Made by a program: the position numbers and the translations under genes. Under the pieces are notes generated by a model, which saw only the letters and a program-made list of their open reading frames with translations, searched no databases and was not told where the DNA came from. DNA of 64,000 nucleotides, from assembly GCA_021234155.1 (NCBI GenBank), contig JAJEKV010000022.1, forward strand, positions 8,868,934 to 8,932,933, in the 5' to 3' direction. Positions 51,276 through 62,342 of the stretch are shown one piece after another. Source of the DNA: Isoetes taiwanensis (Eukaryota; Streptophyta; Lycopodiopsida; Isoetales; Isoetaceae). Numbering within the stretch: position 1 is the first letter of the stretch; each line of letters starts with the position of its first letter.

Positions 51276-52002
51276 TTACATAGTCCTGCTCCGGATCATA
51301 GCGAAGGCGTAGAATTATGTCTACATAATTGAACTGGGGGTCGAGATTATCAGCAGACACCGCCAGCCAACCGTCCATTGGAATTCCTCTGTTCTTCAAT
51401 TTCCAGAGGTCTAGATCGTTCATTCGGCAGGTAATTCACTCCAAACAGTTCTTCGGCATGGTGTTCACCATCTCCATCGCTGCAACGAGTAGTGTTCTCG
51501 ACTCAACCCTTGTTCCCTACCACCTCTTACATGCCATGGTAGCCCAATGACTTCTTGCTGACCTGTCCATATCGGGGGTACATTCCAATTCCAGATTCCC
51601 ATATCTCGCCACAAATCTAATAGTGGTACTTTCTCTCGGGCCTGTTGCTCCTGCCAACTTCTTCATTAAAACGTTCGCACTCTTGAATAGCCCTTCTTAA
51701 TTATGCAAAATTAAATCACGGCTATGTCACATCATTATTCGTATGCCAACAGGATGCCCCATCGCACCGTCCATTCTGGTCAATCTCCACCATTGATCCT
51801 ACTGCCGTTGATTTTCTGAGACTTAGCCAAAAATTTGGTTTTTGCTCATTCTTTTCCTCGATGCTGCCATCTGGAAAAATTTATGGTTCAGATTTCGCTT
51901 TTAGAACTGCCTATAAAAATCTCCGCTGCACAGACGCGAACCCTAACGCTCAAACTTTTTCTGCTCTTCCCCTTCCGCCCTCAAACTCTTTGCTCCAATC
52001 GA

Positions 52003-53450
52003 TATGGCTATTTCACCCAAATTGGCAACTCCCTAGGCCACCGCACCAATGAAACCTGATTTTTTCCTATTTGTGCACTTCTCGACACCGAGTATTCAGC
52101 CGGCTCTTGAAGGCGCCAGTAGAGAGGTTGCAGAAAGGGCGTGTTTGCTTGATTTCGCCAATCAAGAACTCCATGTTCCAAATCCGGTGCAACTTCGGCA
52201 GTTTGTCTCTCATTTGGTCGACTGATGCTGGGTACCAGACGATGGTCGATAATACAAGGATAACCCTCAATCAGAGTCTTTTGGCCCAGGTGTTTCAATT
52301 GCCCAGACACACTCCTTTAAATTGGGTTGCCTTGCACGATCATGATGCTACAATATATGGTCAAGTTCCATATGTGGCCACGACATACAAGGTTACGACC
52401 ATTGCTAAGCCTCATGAAGCTTTCATTAAATTTTTGTGGCGCAAATTCTATGGGTATTCTGTCAAGAACACCCACATCAACAAGCATTTCTTCCATATAG
52501 CTATTGTTGCTATTCACTCCACTAGCTTTGTTGGTTGGTCCCAAATTCTGTTCCAACGCCTTCTCCAAGAAGTCGATCGCCCTCGTCAAGCTCCAGGCTC
52601 CGGTCTTGATTCTGCTATAGGAGCACATTTTCAAGCCATCATTCAGCAATGCCTTCTAGACCCTAGTCGGATTAACTAGGCACTTTGAAGCCACTTCGCA
52701 AGCTTCCAGTCGAACACATTTGGTCATCCGACCTATCCGTGAACTTTAAAAAGAGACCTCTCGACTACATACGGAGGCTCCACATTCTCCGCGACAGCAA
52801 ACTTAGCCAGATGCTCGACCTTCTCCTTCAAAGGTCATCAATGTCACTTCCTCCCTCTCAGTCCACACATACTAAAATGTCTACTGCCCACCAGGTTTCA
52901 CAGGCATCCATGCATATTGTCCAACCATCTATTTTGCTTGTGATTCCACCAATTCTGCCTACACCATCCCACCAAGCATTATGAGTATGAATAGAATATG
53001 GCCAGTTATATGTTCAAGCTCCAAGAATCTCAAGACCACCTTATGTATTAAAGATTATATGGATTCTACGAAAGCTCTGTAGCGTGACCTTCAGGCAGCC
53101 CACGCTCAAACACAGACTCTGGATGAACGCCTTCAGAGTAAACATAGTATTTTTGTTGGAAACATGGACTGCTCTCCTTAAGAAATAGGAGACACATGTT
53201 ACACTGGAAGAACAACAAGCACAGCTCTAGGCAACAATTGCCGAGCTTCTGACTCAGCTCCATGTCAAGGACAAGGCTCTTGTCGATACCCAAGCTCCCT
53301 ATACGGGGTTGCAGAATGAATTCACCTGTCAACAGCATGCCACCAGACAAGGTGAAGTCCGTATTTCTGTTTTGGAGGGCAGTTAGTTGTGGTACAAACA
53401 CAGCCTGAGATTGTTTGAGATTAATCATCTAACCTCTTGCAGGAAAATGG
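52003..53450 (+). pseudogene. additional ORF of the Tat-like element
   Basis: From the ATG at 52003 (MAISPKLATP, then MKPDFFLFVHFSTPSIQPAL, ACLLDFANQELHVPNPVQLR) the frame changes near 52215 to a long open stretch ending at 52677 (ITLNQSLLAQVFQLPRHTPL, KPHEAFIKFLWRKFYGYSVK). It continues in pieces to a coiled-coil tail (QAAHAQTQTLDERLQSKH, KALVDTQAPYTGLQNEF). The layout resembles the Athila/Tat accessory ORF family, of unknown function. Gene-like text also occurs at 51330-52000 but is too broken to join. Not functional. Confidence 0.55.
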
Positions 53451-54285
53451 AGCGAGGTAAGTTTCTATTGTCGTGTATTAAACTTAGATGGATATTTCAT
53501 GATTATTATAGTTGCTAGTTCCCTACCCGGTTCCCCACTTAGTCCATTCGGACCACAACTAGCCAAAGGGAATCAATTTGCATTACCAAAGTGGTTTCTG
53601 GACAAGAATTCGGACCACAAATTGTTTGGCAGTATGGCAACTGGAGTAACAAAGGGGAACTCACAAATGGCTCCAAGACTCGAGTTCACAGACGGCCTCA
53701 AAGCTCAGAGACTAATCTCTGTTCAGTTTCTTGAGGTCGTGAATTCTACAATGAAAGCTGGACTTCAACAATCAGCAGCAACAGCACTAGCACAGATTTT
53801 ACTTAGTCGGATTTACAGTGAATTCCAATTTTGGAGCCGGTTTCTATCATCATCTCTGATTTTCTAAAAGCTACACACGACGGAATTGCAAACAAACAAA
53901 CGTCCCCACCTTTTAATCTCAGAATGCTTCCGCTTAGAACCGGCTTGATCACCGTTTGTTTGTTTCCAACTCCCTCCTCAGCATTTTGCTTCAAACATCC
54001 TGTGATTTCTGTTCATTTGCAAGGCTGCTTTCTCCTTATAGTTTGGCTGATACAGATCCCAGCTGGCAATCGATCCTATTGCCAGGCATCCTAAGGCTCG
54101 CTTAGGCATCTTCCTAATCAAGCTGATGTGCTGGATTTAGCATGGCATCCCTTAGCACAGGTAACGAGCTTCTCTCCCCTATTTTTATGGTGCTCACTCT
54201 TTTAGAGTTGAATATCTTAAGGGTTTAAATAACCTTAGCTAATGTATTTTTATAGTTTTAAATGTCACTACTCTAAGAAACAAGA
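53451..54285. other. possible 3' LTR or flank of the Tat-like element
   Basis: The purine-rich AAAATGGAGCGAGG at 53445 could be a polypurine tract. An open frame at 53499-53867 has no recognised motif. No matching copy was found upstream of gag. Confidence 0.3.
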
Positions 54286-54289
54286 CCAA

Positions 54290-54960
54290 GCTACAGGGAT
54301 CGTTACACATATCTGGTTCCACTTTTGATTCTTCCAATATAACGGCTTGGGCCCGTACAGGCCTCTCCTCAGTACAAACATTTCGTGGACCAGCAACACT
54401 CTGCGTACATGTTGTTCGTCTATTCCAATTTCCTGGAGTCCCACCACTATCCCGAGGCTGATTACCACGGTTCCCATAAGCGACATTTTGGTCATATTCA
54501 GCAGTTCGAGCAACCTACTGCCCAGCATTATTCATGTTTTCCCATTTACGGGGACAACATGCCCCATTATGGCCAACCTCTTTGCAGAAGAAACATAATC
54601 CTTCCCAACAGCATCGTTCTCGTTCCTCCTGCCTCATCTGCATTTGTCTGCCTTACACCAATAGGACGTACATTTCCTTCAAGACCACCAGGAGCAACAC
54701 AACCCCTTTCTCTCTGCTTAGGAAAGTTTTCCCTTGCAGGCTTCTAATATTTGGCTGCTTCTTCCCGGCTCTGCTTAATCCTATCCTGGGCTTGCTCTTT
54801 AAACTTAGAAACTCTTATAGCTTCTTCCAAGCTAGGATATGTCACTCCCCGTACTAACAGAGTCAGCTCAGGCTTCAACCCACGAATAAACTTATCGGCT
54901 AATTCTCTCTTGTAATCTTGAAGCCACGCAATGGCCCCTGCCCCTACTCAAAATTTTGTG
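54290..54960 (-). pseudogene. gag remnant of a Ty3/gypsy element, reverse strand
   Basis: Read right to left: gag-domain text (ADKFIRGLKPELTLLVRGVT, YPSLEEAIRVSKFKEQAQDR) then a CCHC knuckle CFFCKEVGHNGACC near 54596-54555. This is the usual gag C-terminal order. Stops and frame changes are present, and no pol is attached. Its orientation is opposite to the Tat-like element, so it is an independent fragment, possibly related to chromovirus gag. Confidence 0.65.
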
Positions 54961-55288
54961 CAAAACAAAGAAAGTGAATAATATCATACCTCGATAACAA
55001 CTCCTATAAACCAACCCTGCCTGCCACGACTATTTCGATCCTTGCTGCTTTGCAAAAAAAAACCAAAAAAATATGTTGCCAAAATACCAACCAACCAACC
55101 AACCGTAGGAGAAAAATCTAGCCCTAGATGAACACTAGATGAATAACGGACAATGGCTTGCCTTCCAAAAGATCCATAAATAACAACTTTTCCCAACATA
55201 TGGTTTGCAAACCATTGCAAAACAGGCGCTTTTGCCCTCAAGGCTAAGACTGTGGCTTTTGTCCTCAAGGCCAAGATTGTGGCCTTAG
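54961..55288. other. intergenic, no gene
   Basis: Includes an (ACCA)n run near 55088. Nothing else is recognised. Confidence 0.35.
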
Positions 55289-55680
55289 GCTGGGTTCACA
55301 TGCACCTTCACGACCCTCACTATCACGTAAAAGGGCTCACCATTTTACGCCCACCATCGCCAATTTACATTGGGCAAAACAGGCCCCCTCTTTGGCAATA
55401 GTTGCATGTGAACCAGCCCTAGATTCACATACACCATCGCGGACTTCACTTTCATATAAAATGCCATGCCTTTTATGCCCACTCACCGACCATCACCAAT
55501 TTGCAAAGGGTATAACAGGGCCCCTCTCCCACCACTGTTGCATGTAAATACACTCTTAGGCTGACATGCAACATCGCAGCCATCACCATCGTGGCCACCA
55601 TCACCGACCATCACAAATTTGCACACGGTATAACAGGGCCCTTTTCCGGCAACTGTCTCATGTTTATTAATCAAGAAAAT
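55289..55680. mobile_element. three tandem foldback elements, 130-140 bp each
   Basis: The first copy (55289-55420) starts GGCTGGGTTCACATGCA and ends with its inverted match TGCATGTGAACCAGCC. Two degraded copies follow head-to-tail (55421-55559, then to about 55665), each holding ACCATC(A/G)CC, a TATAACAGGGCCC-type core and a GTTGCATGT-like end. Non-coding. Confidence 0.65.
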
Positions 55681-56040
55681 TCGACGAGTTTGTAGAAATG
55701 CACTCTATTTTCATTGGAATGATGCGGTCATTACCTGGGTAACGGCTGGTTTGTATGAATGTCGCTGCATCATTGACATTGACCGTGTCACGTGCAAAAG
55801 GCACATATCTCTTTGGTTCACATTCCCAATAAATCAAAACCACTATCAAAGTATGATCAGAAGACGATACATTTGATTGCATTATGGAAGAATATTGGTG
55901 GAAACACACTAGGACTTCCTTTTTTTTGGACTACTACATGACTGAGGAGGGCTCTGTATTATGTCTAATTCTATGTCCTTTGCTGAATCTAGGCTATTTA
56001 GTTCTGTGGTCAGGAGTAAAGGGATACCATAAGGTGAAGC
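55681..56040 (+). other. stretch before the membrane-protein remnant
   Basis: Short frames (for example the one starting MEEYWWKHTRTSFFLDYY at 55884) could be its upstream exons, but no join is clear. Confidence 0.25.
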
Positions 56041-56529
56041 TATGGCATATGTGCGTGGATATTTGCCTGGGGCCATGTTCTCCAGGCAATTCGGTGTACA
56101 GTAGCTATGTCCAGAATTGTGAAAACATTTCCACCAGCAAACCGACCTTTTGGTATCAATGCAGCTCTTTTCAATGTGATTTCCAAAGCCTTTGAAAAGA
56201 TGATTCAGCTTCTATTATTCCGCTAATAGCCTTCCTTCCTAGTGCTGTCGATCTGTGCCTTGCTTACCCACTTCTAAGCAGATATGAAGAGCATAAGGAA
56301 GAGAATGACAAAATACAATGGTACTTTTTCATTTGGGTTGGGCTTCTTTCAAAATCTACATGAACTGGGGCAGCTTACAAATAAGATGGTTGCAGCAGGT
56401 ATGCTGCTTATACTTGTTTCTCCGTTGAGTGTTGTGTATTATACCTATTTACAGAACACAGAGTCAAAAGAGAAACAAAGCAAGGTGTTGCCAGTGCCAC
56501 CAAAGCAGATGAATGATATAGAAGTTTGA
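56041..56529 (+). pseudogene. decayed membrane-protein gene, unrecognised
   Basis: Three successive frames give one continuous-looking protein: YGICAWIFAWGHVLQAIRC, then RPFGINAALFNVISKAFEK up to about 56205; IAFLPSAVDLCLAYPLLSRY and QWYFFIWVGLLSKST up to about 56364; then ELGQLTNKMVAAGMLLILVS and PLSVVYYTYLQ followed by a charged tail (TESKEKQSKVLPVPPKQMND) and the stop. Hydrophobic segments suggest several transmembrane helices and a cytosolic C-terminus. One extra base near 56364 and another indel near 56205 break it. I do not recognise the family. Confidence 0.4.
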
Positions 56530-57010
56530 AGCATGGCCAAAACTAGGTGAAGATCATATCCTTAGTGCGGCAGTGGCAACTTTGGAAATGTGGTTGATCA
56601 ATCTGGCAACAGGCATTGCAGTTGGACAGCACTAGCAGCCACAGACAATGTAGGGAGACTCGGTGCCTCCTTAGTAGACTACCACACTCACAAAGTTTTG
56701 GGGTCTAATAACAATTCAGACCTGCACTTGATCAAGCAATTGAGGAAAGTTTTGCCATGCTTACTGCCATACCATCTGCCTCTAATAAGGTAAGGTCCAA
56801 GCTGCTGGAGCAGGTCCTTGTTGTCAAACATGGTGAAGTGAATAATGTGATATATCTATCGTATTAGCAAAAATCAGCGAACCAACATTACCACAAGCCA
56901 CAAATGAATGAGTAGATCTCCATAACCCATTGCACTAGATAGTTTTCTATTTTGGTGATCAATGCCAGAAACAACTACAAAAGCAATAAACCAGTGGTTA
57001 CCAGCAAATT
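56530..57010. other. between the membrane-protein remnant and HEMK
   Basis: A protein-like fragment on the forward strand (LDQAIEESFAMLTAIPSASN near 56728) may be a further exon remnant. On the reverse strand this is the HEMK 3' flank. Confidence 0.3.
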
Positions 57011-58194
57011 TCAGCAACGCAATGCAGTCACAAATCTTGGAATCTCCGAAAAATCCTTCACAACATTCACATTGTGAAAACATGGCCCTTGAATTTTGCA
57101 GAGGTAATCTGCAATAGCATATGCTTGATTGCCACCATTTGTCTACAAACAAACAAGTGTTTATTGTTAAAGCAACCAAGCATTTAAGCAACTGATAGAA
57201 TAAGGGGACAAACGTTTCAGACCTCTAATGCAAGAAAACCACCCGAGCAAAGTGCCAAAGCAGAGTTGTCGCATATATGGATCAAACAATCAGTTCCTGC
57301 AGGGCTTCCATCAAGTGCGCGCACAGGCTCATGCCTTCCTACTTCTGCTTGCAGCCCAGATATGTCACCAGAAGGTATATAAGGTGGATTACTGAGCAAG
57401 CCAGACAATTGACCCTTCAAATGTTGAATATGAGCAAATCAAGATCCTTTTAAGACCTTCACTTTCTCCTGCATATGGCAAATCAGCCGATGAATGTTGT
57501 GACGTCAGTAGAGCCAACAACACACCTGAAGATGGTAACGCTCGATATTGAAGCAGGCTACTGCAGTGGCAATAGCGCTGTCATCGACCGCCAAAACAGA
57601 GCCTTGCTCCTCTAATAAATGAGCAATACCTAATGCAATGGCTCCACTTCCAGTTCCGAGGTCAGCCCAAATCCCCTTTCTCAAGGACTCATTTGAAGCC
57701 ATGGCTTCACTAGCCAAATCTATCATCTGCTCTGTTTCTGGCCTAGGTATTAGAACCCCTTTCTCGACACTTAGAACCAAGTCCCTCCAATGTGCACAGC
57801 CTACCACATATTGAAATGGCCGCCGCTCCTCAACCCTTTCTTTCCAACCCTTTTCCAAATCTTCTATACTTGCTCTCAGTCGGACAAGCCAATCATGCCC
57901 TGGATCTGACCTCTGAAAAATGCTTGTATTGAATTTTTTGCACTCACCCGAATAGTCGATTTCTGCTACAGCATCTTCAAGGTACCAATCAATTTCTCGA
58001 AGAAGCTCGTCGGATTGAGGACCATTGTCTAGATTTTTGTACTTGGAACCGATGTTTAGAGCTTGCTGCCTCGCCCAATTTCTCCACTCGATTAACCGAG
58101 GAAGTTGCACAGTGTGTATAGGAGGTTTCTCAAAAAGAGGAAGATTACTGGAAGAGTGGGCAGGTCGGAGAATGGATAAGAGCCTCAGGGCCAT
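57011..58194 (-). pseudogene. HEMK: HemK/PrmC-type release-factor glutamine methyltransferase, one in-frame TGA
   Basis: Three exons, 58194-57526, 57468-57223 and 57142-57011, with GT...AG introns in phase 0, give 348 codons. The first ~30 residues (MALRLLSILRPAHSSSN) suit an organellar transit peptide. The N-terminal helical domain precedes RPFQYVVGCAHWRDL and PRPETEQMIDLA. The SAM-binding motif is ADLGTGSGAIALG (residues 178-190), the signature NPPY is at residues 250-253, then DISGLQAEVGRHEPVRALDG. The protein ends EIPRFVTALRC. The enzyme methylates the Gln of the GGQ motif in peptide-chain release factors. Codon 233 (57441-57439) is TGA where family members carry a Trp (KGSWF context), the only lesion seen. 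It may be a recent pseudogene, a polymorphism or a base error. Confidence 0.85.
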
Positions 58195-58400
58195 GGTTTA
58201 GGGTTTTGTGAAATCCATTGCAGTGCATACAAATACAAATCCAACCACGAGTATTTTGGTCTGGCCAGTATCCCCATTGGAAAATTTCCTACTGTTTCCC
58301 AACATCATCCTTGGAACTAGCAGAAGGGCAGGGTTGAGGTATTGGAAAAAATTATAAAATATTAATGTGTGCTAGTATGTTCACAGATATCAGCTGAGAC

Positions 58401-58490
58401 CTACAATGGCAAGCCTAGTCCAATGGAAAGCCTAGTCTAATATTCTACAATGGCAAGCCTAGTCCAATGGAAAGCCTAGTCTAATATTCT
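58401..58490. repeat. 44-bp tandem duplication
   Basis: CTACAATGGCAAGCCTAGTC begins each copy, at 58401 and 58445. Confidence 0.9.
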
Positions 58491-59539
58491 GCAAGGAACA
58501 TCCCGTATTTTCGTGATTGCATAGCTTAGGATATTGTCCATTGCAATCAAAAGTTTAAAGGTATTAAAAAACGGTAAATAATAGAGATGCTCAATAATAG
58601 GGACAGAAGGAACAAAGAAGAGAAAAATTATATTTTCAAATGTATTGTGCTTCGATGGTGTTAATATTTTCAATGGCGTATTAAGACTTAACTAGCATAT
58701 ATCATCAAAGCCTCCATGGTAATGGAATTGAACCACCCAGATCTTCCTGGAGGGGGGGGGTCTTTTTATTGGTTAAAGCACCAAACGAACATGACTTGTA
58801 TCTGGACTTGTGGAAAAGGCAAAGCAGATTGAACATAATGGCACATACCAAGAATAAGTTCTAAGACCACTACAAACATCTTGTCTTGTTGTCTTGAAGG
58901 AAAATATACAACACTTATTGAGAAGTGGAATGGTAGGGAAAACTAGAAATATAAGGCAATAACATTTGAATTCTGAACATCAAACTTGTTCACTAAAACA
59001 TAGGTTGTGAGTTAAAATCAATCAGATGTGGCTCTGCAAATCTAGTGTCGAAGTTTGGCTAGAAAAGCCGAAAATCCACCATCTTAAAGTTGGAAGCCTT
59101 GCTATCAGCTCTATTTTATAAGGCCTTTAGAGTACTTTTTCTGCAAAATCAACCATCAAAGACTACATTACCAAGACTCACAAAAACATGCATTGTATTC
59201 CGATTAAATTCACAAAATTTTCAGCCATCAAGAGAATTCAACTATCAAGTGGAGGATGAAAAACAAACGAATATCCTACTTGCCAATGAAGGCAAACAAT
59301 TGATTTAAATTACATTAGACAACCAATGCATGAAATCTCTACGGCCTTTCAGATAAAGTACAGTAATACATCAATAGTTTGATTTTAATGACCACATTTA
59401 GAATAAGGAAGAACTAACGCTTTAATGCTAATCTTAGGAAAGGAATATTCATGCAGACTTGGGAACATTAAATGGATTTAAGAGCACGATTAGACAGAAT
59501 GCACAATTAGAACACTGGGACATATGTAAAGCCACAGTT
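58491..59539. other. intergenic, no gene
   Basis: AT-rich with a run of G at 58752-58760. Open frames lack motifs. Confidence 0.35.
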
Positions 59540-60762
59540 ATATGATAGTATACGTTAAACTAACAATCACATTAAAGACAGGATAAAGGTAAGCAGATAG
59601 AAATTCCACTACAAGCTCTTCCACTACAACTTTGCCAGAAAAAAGACATCCACCAAGGAGACCATAGGGCACAATGCCTATTTCCAATCCTGCACAAAGA
59701 GACTGCAGTTTATCATTCATGTGTCCATGATGCATATCAAGGTATATCACAACATAATAAATCTTTAAAAAGCTGCGTGTAGGAATAAGGGCCTTTTCAA
59801 CATCTCGAGTCCAAAGCGATCATTCAAGCTGCACTCTAATATAGGATGAATGGCATGTGCACGTCGAATTTCTGAAGAGGATACTTCAGATAGGCCAATG
59901 TACTTGACTTTTCCTTCCTTCGCCAGTTGTTTCATTTCATCAACCTGCAAAAGAAAAATTTAAGAGAAAGACATGAATTTAAAACTGTATGAAGTTGAGA
60001 AAATGCTCACAGTTATTTCAATAGGATTTTTTGGGTCAACTCTATGTTGATCGTAAAGATCAATGTAGTCCACATCAAGCTGTTTCAGGCTGGCATCACA
60101 AGCAGCTCTCACATATTCAGGATCTCCTCTAAATGACATCTTTCCTGTTTCGTCAAAACAAACAACAAACTTTGTGGCAAGCTGCACCTTTTCCCTGATT
60201 CCCTTTATGGCCTAGACAAAGTTTTGCTATCACGAGAAAAACTATAAAATGAAGCTTTCAAACCAGGGCATGCACAAAATATTTTTCTAGGCAATTAGAA
60301 CTACAATGCATGACGAGAGCATAATGCAACACTTTCAAAATCGTAATTTAACCATACCTTGCCCACAAGAATCTCGTCAGTGTGAGGCCCATACATGTCT
60401 GCTGTATCTTGGAAACTGACGCCCATATTCACTGCTTCATGAATTAGGCGGATCATGTCTTTCACCAGTTTGGGCAGGCCATAAAAAGCAGACATACCCA
60501 TATATCCTCAGCTGAGTTTTGAGACCTCTAGCCCCTGAGAGCCAAGCTTGATCCACGATACCACAACCATTCCTAATGTTTGAAATTTTCATCCAAATGC
60601 TGCACTTCTTATAAGAAAGAAGACTTTTTATATCCATTGCTTTTGAAAGAAAGCTTCTCAGATAATAGAAACCTTGATTGCTACGTTGCTTATGAAAGGA
60701 AGTTTCCATGAAAATACCTCCAGTCCTTGAGAGCCAAGCTTGATCTTTGATACCACGGCCAT
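59540..60762 (-). pseudogene. aldo/keto reductase (PCNT115/perakine reductase type), broken
   Basis: Exon pieces in order: MAVVSKIKLGSQGLEV (60762, ending at GGTATT), a second start-like copy MVVVSWIKLGSQGLEVSKLS from 60570, running on to GYMGMSAFYG, FQDTADMYGPHTDEILVGK and a GTATGG donor at 60357; exon 60211-60011 ([40 protein letters not shown]); and exon from 59944 ([29 protein letters not shown]). The catalytic Tyr of DMYG and the GLSE strand are present. Breaks: TGA before GYMGMS, a frame change after HPI, TGA at the expected Trp of LEWSLW, and the C-terminal third surviving only as GLEIGIVPYGLL. Members reduce aldehydes and ketones with NADPH. This copy cannot make the full enzyme. Confidence 0.85.
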
Positions 60763-61412
60763 GCCAAGTCCTTGAAGTCGTCATTCTAATGCAACATTTT
60801 AATAGAAAACCGGAGTAGATCGACACAAAGCAGATAACAAATAACAAATAATCCATCTCGAATCCTTCAGCTAAGGATACGGGGATTTGCCCAGACAGAC
60901 ACAAATTTACAAGAAAAGAGCGTCAAGATTGCTTACCTTCTTAAGAAAGCATCTGGAAACAAGAAGCCTGTTCCTATGCTCCAGACATGAAACCCAGCCT
61001 TGAGGGGCCTCCAAAGAGGCATTGGAAATCCGACTCTGCTGGTCTCAAACAAGTGTAGGTCTGGAAAATTCTTGAAGATCTGGGCCTCCCAACAGCAGGA
61101 ACATATAAAAGACGACAAATGAAAGTGAGAAGAAAGAGGAGGCTTTATCGATCAGTGAGGACAACCTAATGCCAAGCCGGATCTGCCATAGCCGAGTTGC
61201 CAAAGGCACGGCAGAGAATTTTTTGGGTTTTCTAATTTCCACTGGTAGTAGGATTGAAATTAGAGAATTGGAATGACTCAAAATGATTTTTAGATGACAT
61301 GGCACGACCGTGGCATAGCTAAACAGCGAGGAAAGTGGGCGGGGGTTAGGCAACCACAACTAAAAACATAAAATTCTGAGAAAATTTCATGCCATGCAAA
61401 AATCTTCAATAT
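60763..61412 (-). other. upstream region of the aldo/keto reductase
   Basis: A TTTTATAT box (61110-61103, reverse strand) about 340 bases before the first ATG could be the promoter. Nothing else is recognised. Confidence 0.35.
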
Positions 61413-62120
61413 GTAATAGAGAAACCTTCTTTAGGCGGAGTTCCATCAACATCATGTGTGGCACCTATAAGTTTGTCCCAAGTTATGCCACAATTGGTGC
61501 AAGCTTAAGTTATTATCGCCAAATAAGCTTAAACTATTATAAGAACATTGCACACATATTTATCTATCATATCATCTTAACATCAATGTTGGGCAAACTT
61601 TCTAGGTCCCATCATAACTGGCCTTCGCCTCTAGTGTCGACCAGTTTTCCTGCGCTGGAATCAAGCCCAGCGGGCCATTCGATTAACGTGAAGGTCGGTT
61701 TGGCTGCATTTTAGCCGTTGATCGCTGCCACATGGACAGCGCAGATGTTCTTTGTACAGAATGTGGAGCAACAGCAGAACAAAATTCAGAATGTCGACCA
61801 GCAATGACAGAATGTAGACCAGCAACAACGCCAGGAGAAATCTACAAAAAGAAAATATGACATGTGGCGACGTCACATTGGCGGATAAGGCTGAATGCAG
61901 CCTAATCGTCCTTTACGTAATAAAGAAACCTTCTTTAGGCGGAGTTCCATCAACATCATGTGTGGCACCTATAAGTTTGTCCCAAGTTATGCCACAATTG
62001 GTGCAAGCTTAAGTTATTATCGCCAAATAAGCTTAAACTATTATAAGAACATTGCACACATATTTACCTATCATATCATCTTAACATCAGTGTTGGGCAA
62101 ACTTTCTAGATCCCATCATA
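61413..62120 (+). repeat. 204-bp direct repeats 504 bp apart
   Basis: 61413-61616 and 61917-62120 are nearly identical (starting GTAATAGAGAAACC / GTAATAAAGAAACC, with the same end CCCATCATA). Between them lie about 70 bp of unique DNA and a Tourist-like element. They could be the terminal repeats of a miniature LTR element or a plain duplication. Confidence 0.88.
61688..61917. mobile_element. 230-bp Tourist-like foldback element
   Basis: The inverted ends CGTGAAGGTCGGTTTGGCTG and CGTAAAGGACGATTAGGCTG are flanked by TAA on both sides (61685-61687, 61918-61920), the TWA duplication typical of PIF/Harbinger-derived elements. The interior has repeated CAGAATGT(C/G/A)GA words. Confidence 0.65.
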
Positions 62121-62314
62121 AAGTTTCCTATGGTTACTTTGGCTAGTTAAATATTTTGTGATTAGAGCCAGAACTTTTTATTGTCTGAATAGAAAAGCAC
62201 AAGAAAACTTGCCGGTAAAATTCCTACAATACACTAACTTAACCAAAAAAATTTCAATTTCAATCAGTTGATTTGTAGTGTTCCTCGGACTTTGCCAATA
62301 CTGCTTAACATTTA

Positions 62315-62342
62315 CTAGTTATGGTGCCCGGCGTTGCCGGGC
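62315..62342 (-). mobile_element. Helitron-like 3' terminus
   Basis: On the reverse strand the hairpin GCCCGGCAACGCCGGGC is followed by seven bases (ACCATAA), then CTAG, then T. This is the canonical Helitron end, inserted next to T. Degenerate hairpins of the same type lie near 62551-62569 and 63929. The element would extend rightward; its 5' TC end was not found. Confidence 0.5.

Larger units (their letters stand above)
44287..53450 (+). mobile_element. Tat/Athila-like Ty3/gypsy retrotransposon, inactive
   Basis: The order is gag with CCHC knuckle, protease, reverse transcriptase, RNase H, integrase without chromodomain, then an additional ORF with a coiled-coil end. An extra ORF downstream of pol is characteristic of the Tat lineage. 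Stops and frame breaks are scattered through every domain. A foldback element (50671-51275) splits pol from the extra ORF. LTRs were not identified by eye; the flanks at 43-44.2 kb and 53.5-54.2 kb are where they should lie. Confidence 0.75.

Noticed and set aside
56874-57191. 105-codon reverse frame overlapping the last HEMK exon
   Set aside because: Out of frame with the conserved HEMK C-terminus; a shadow.
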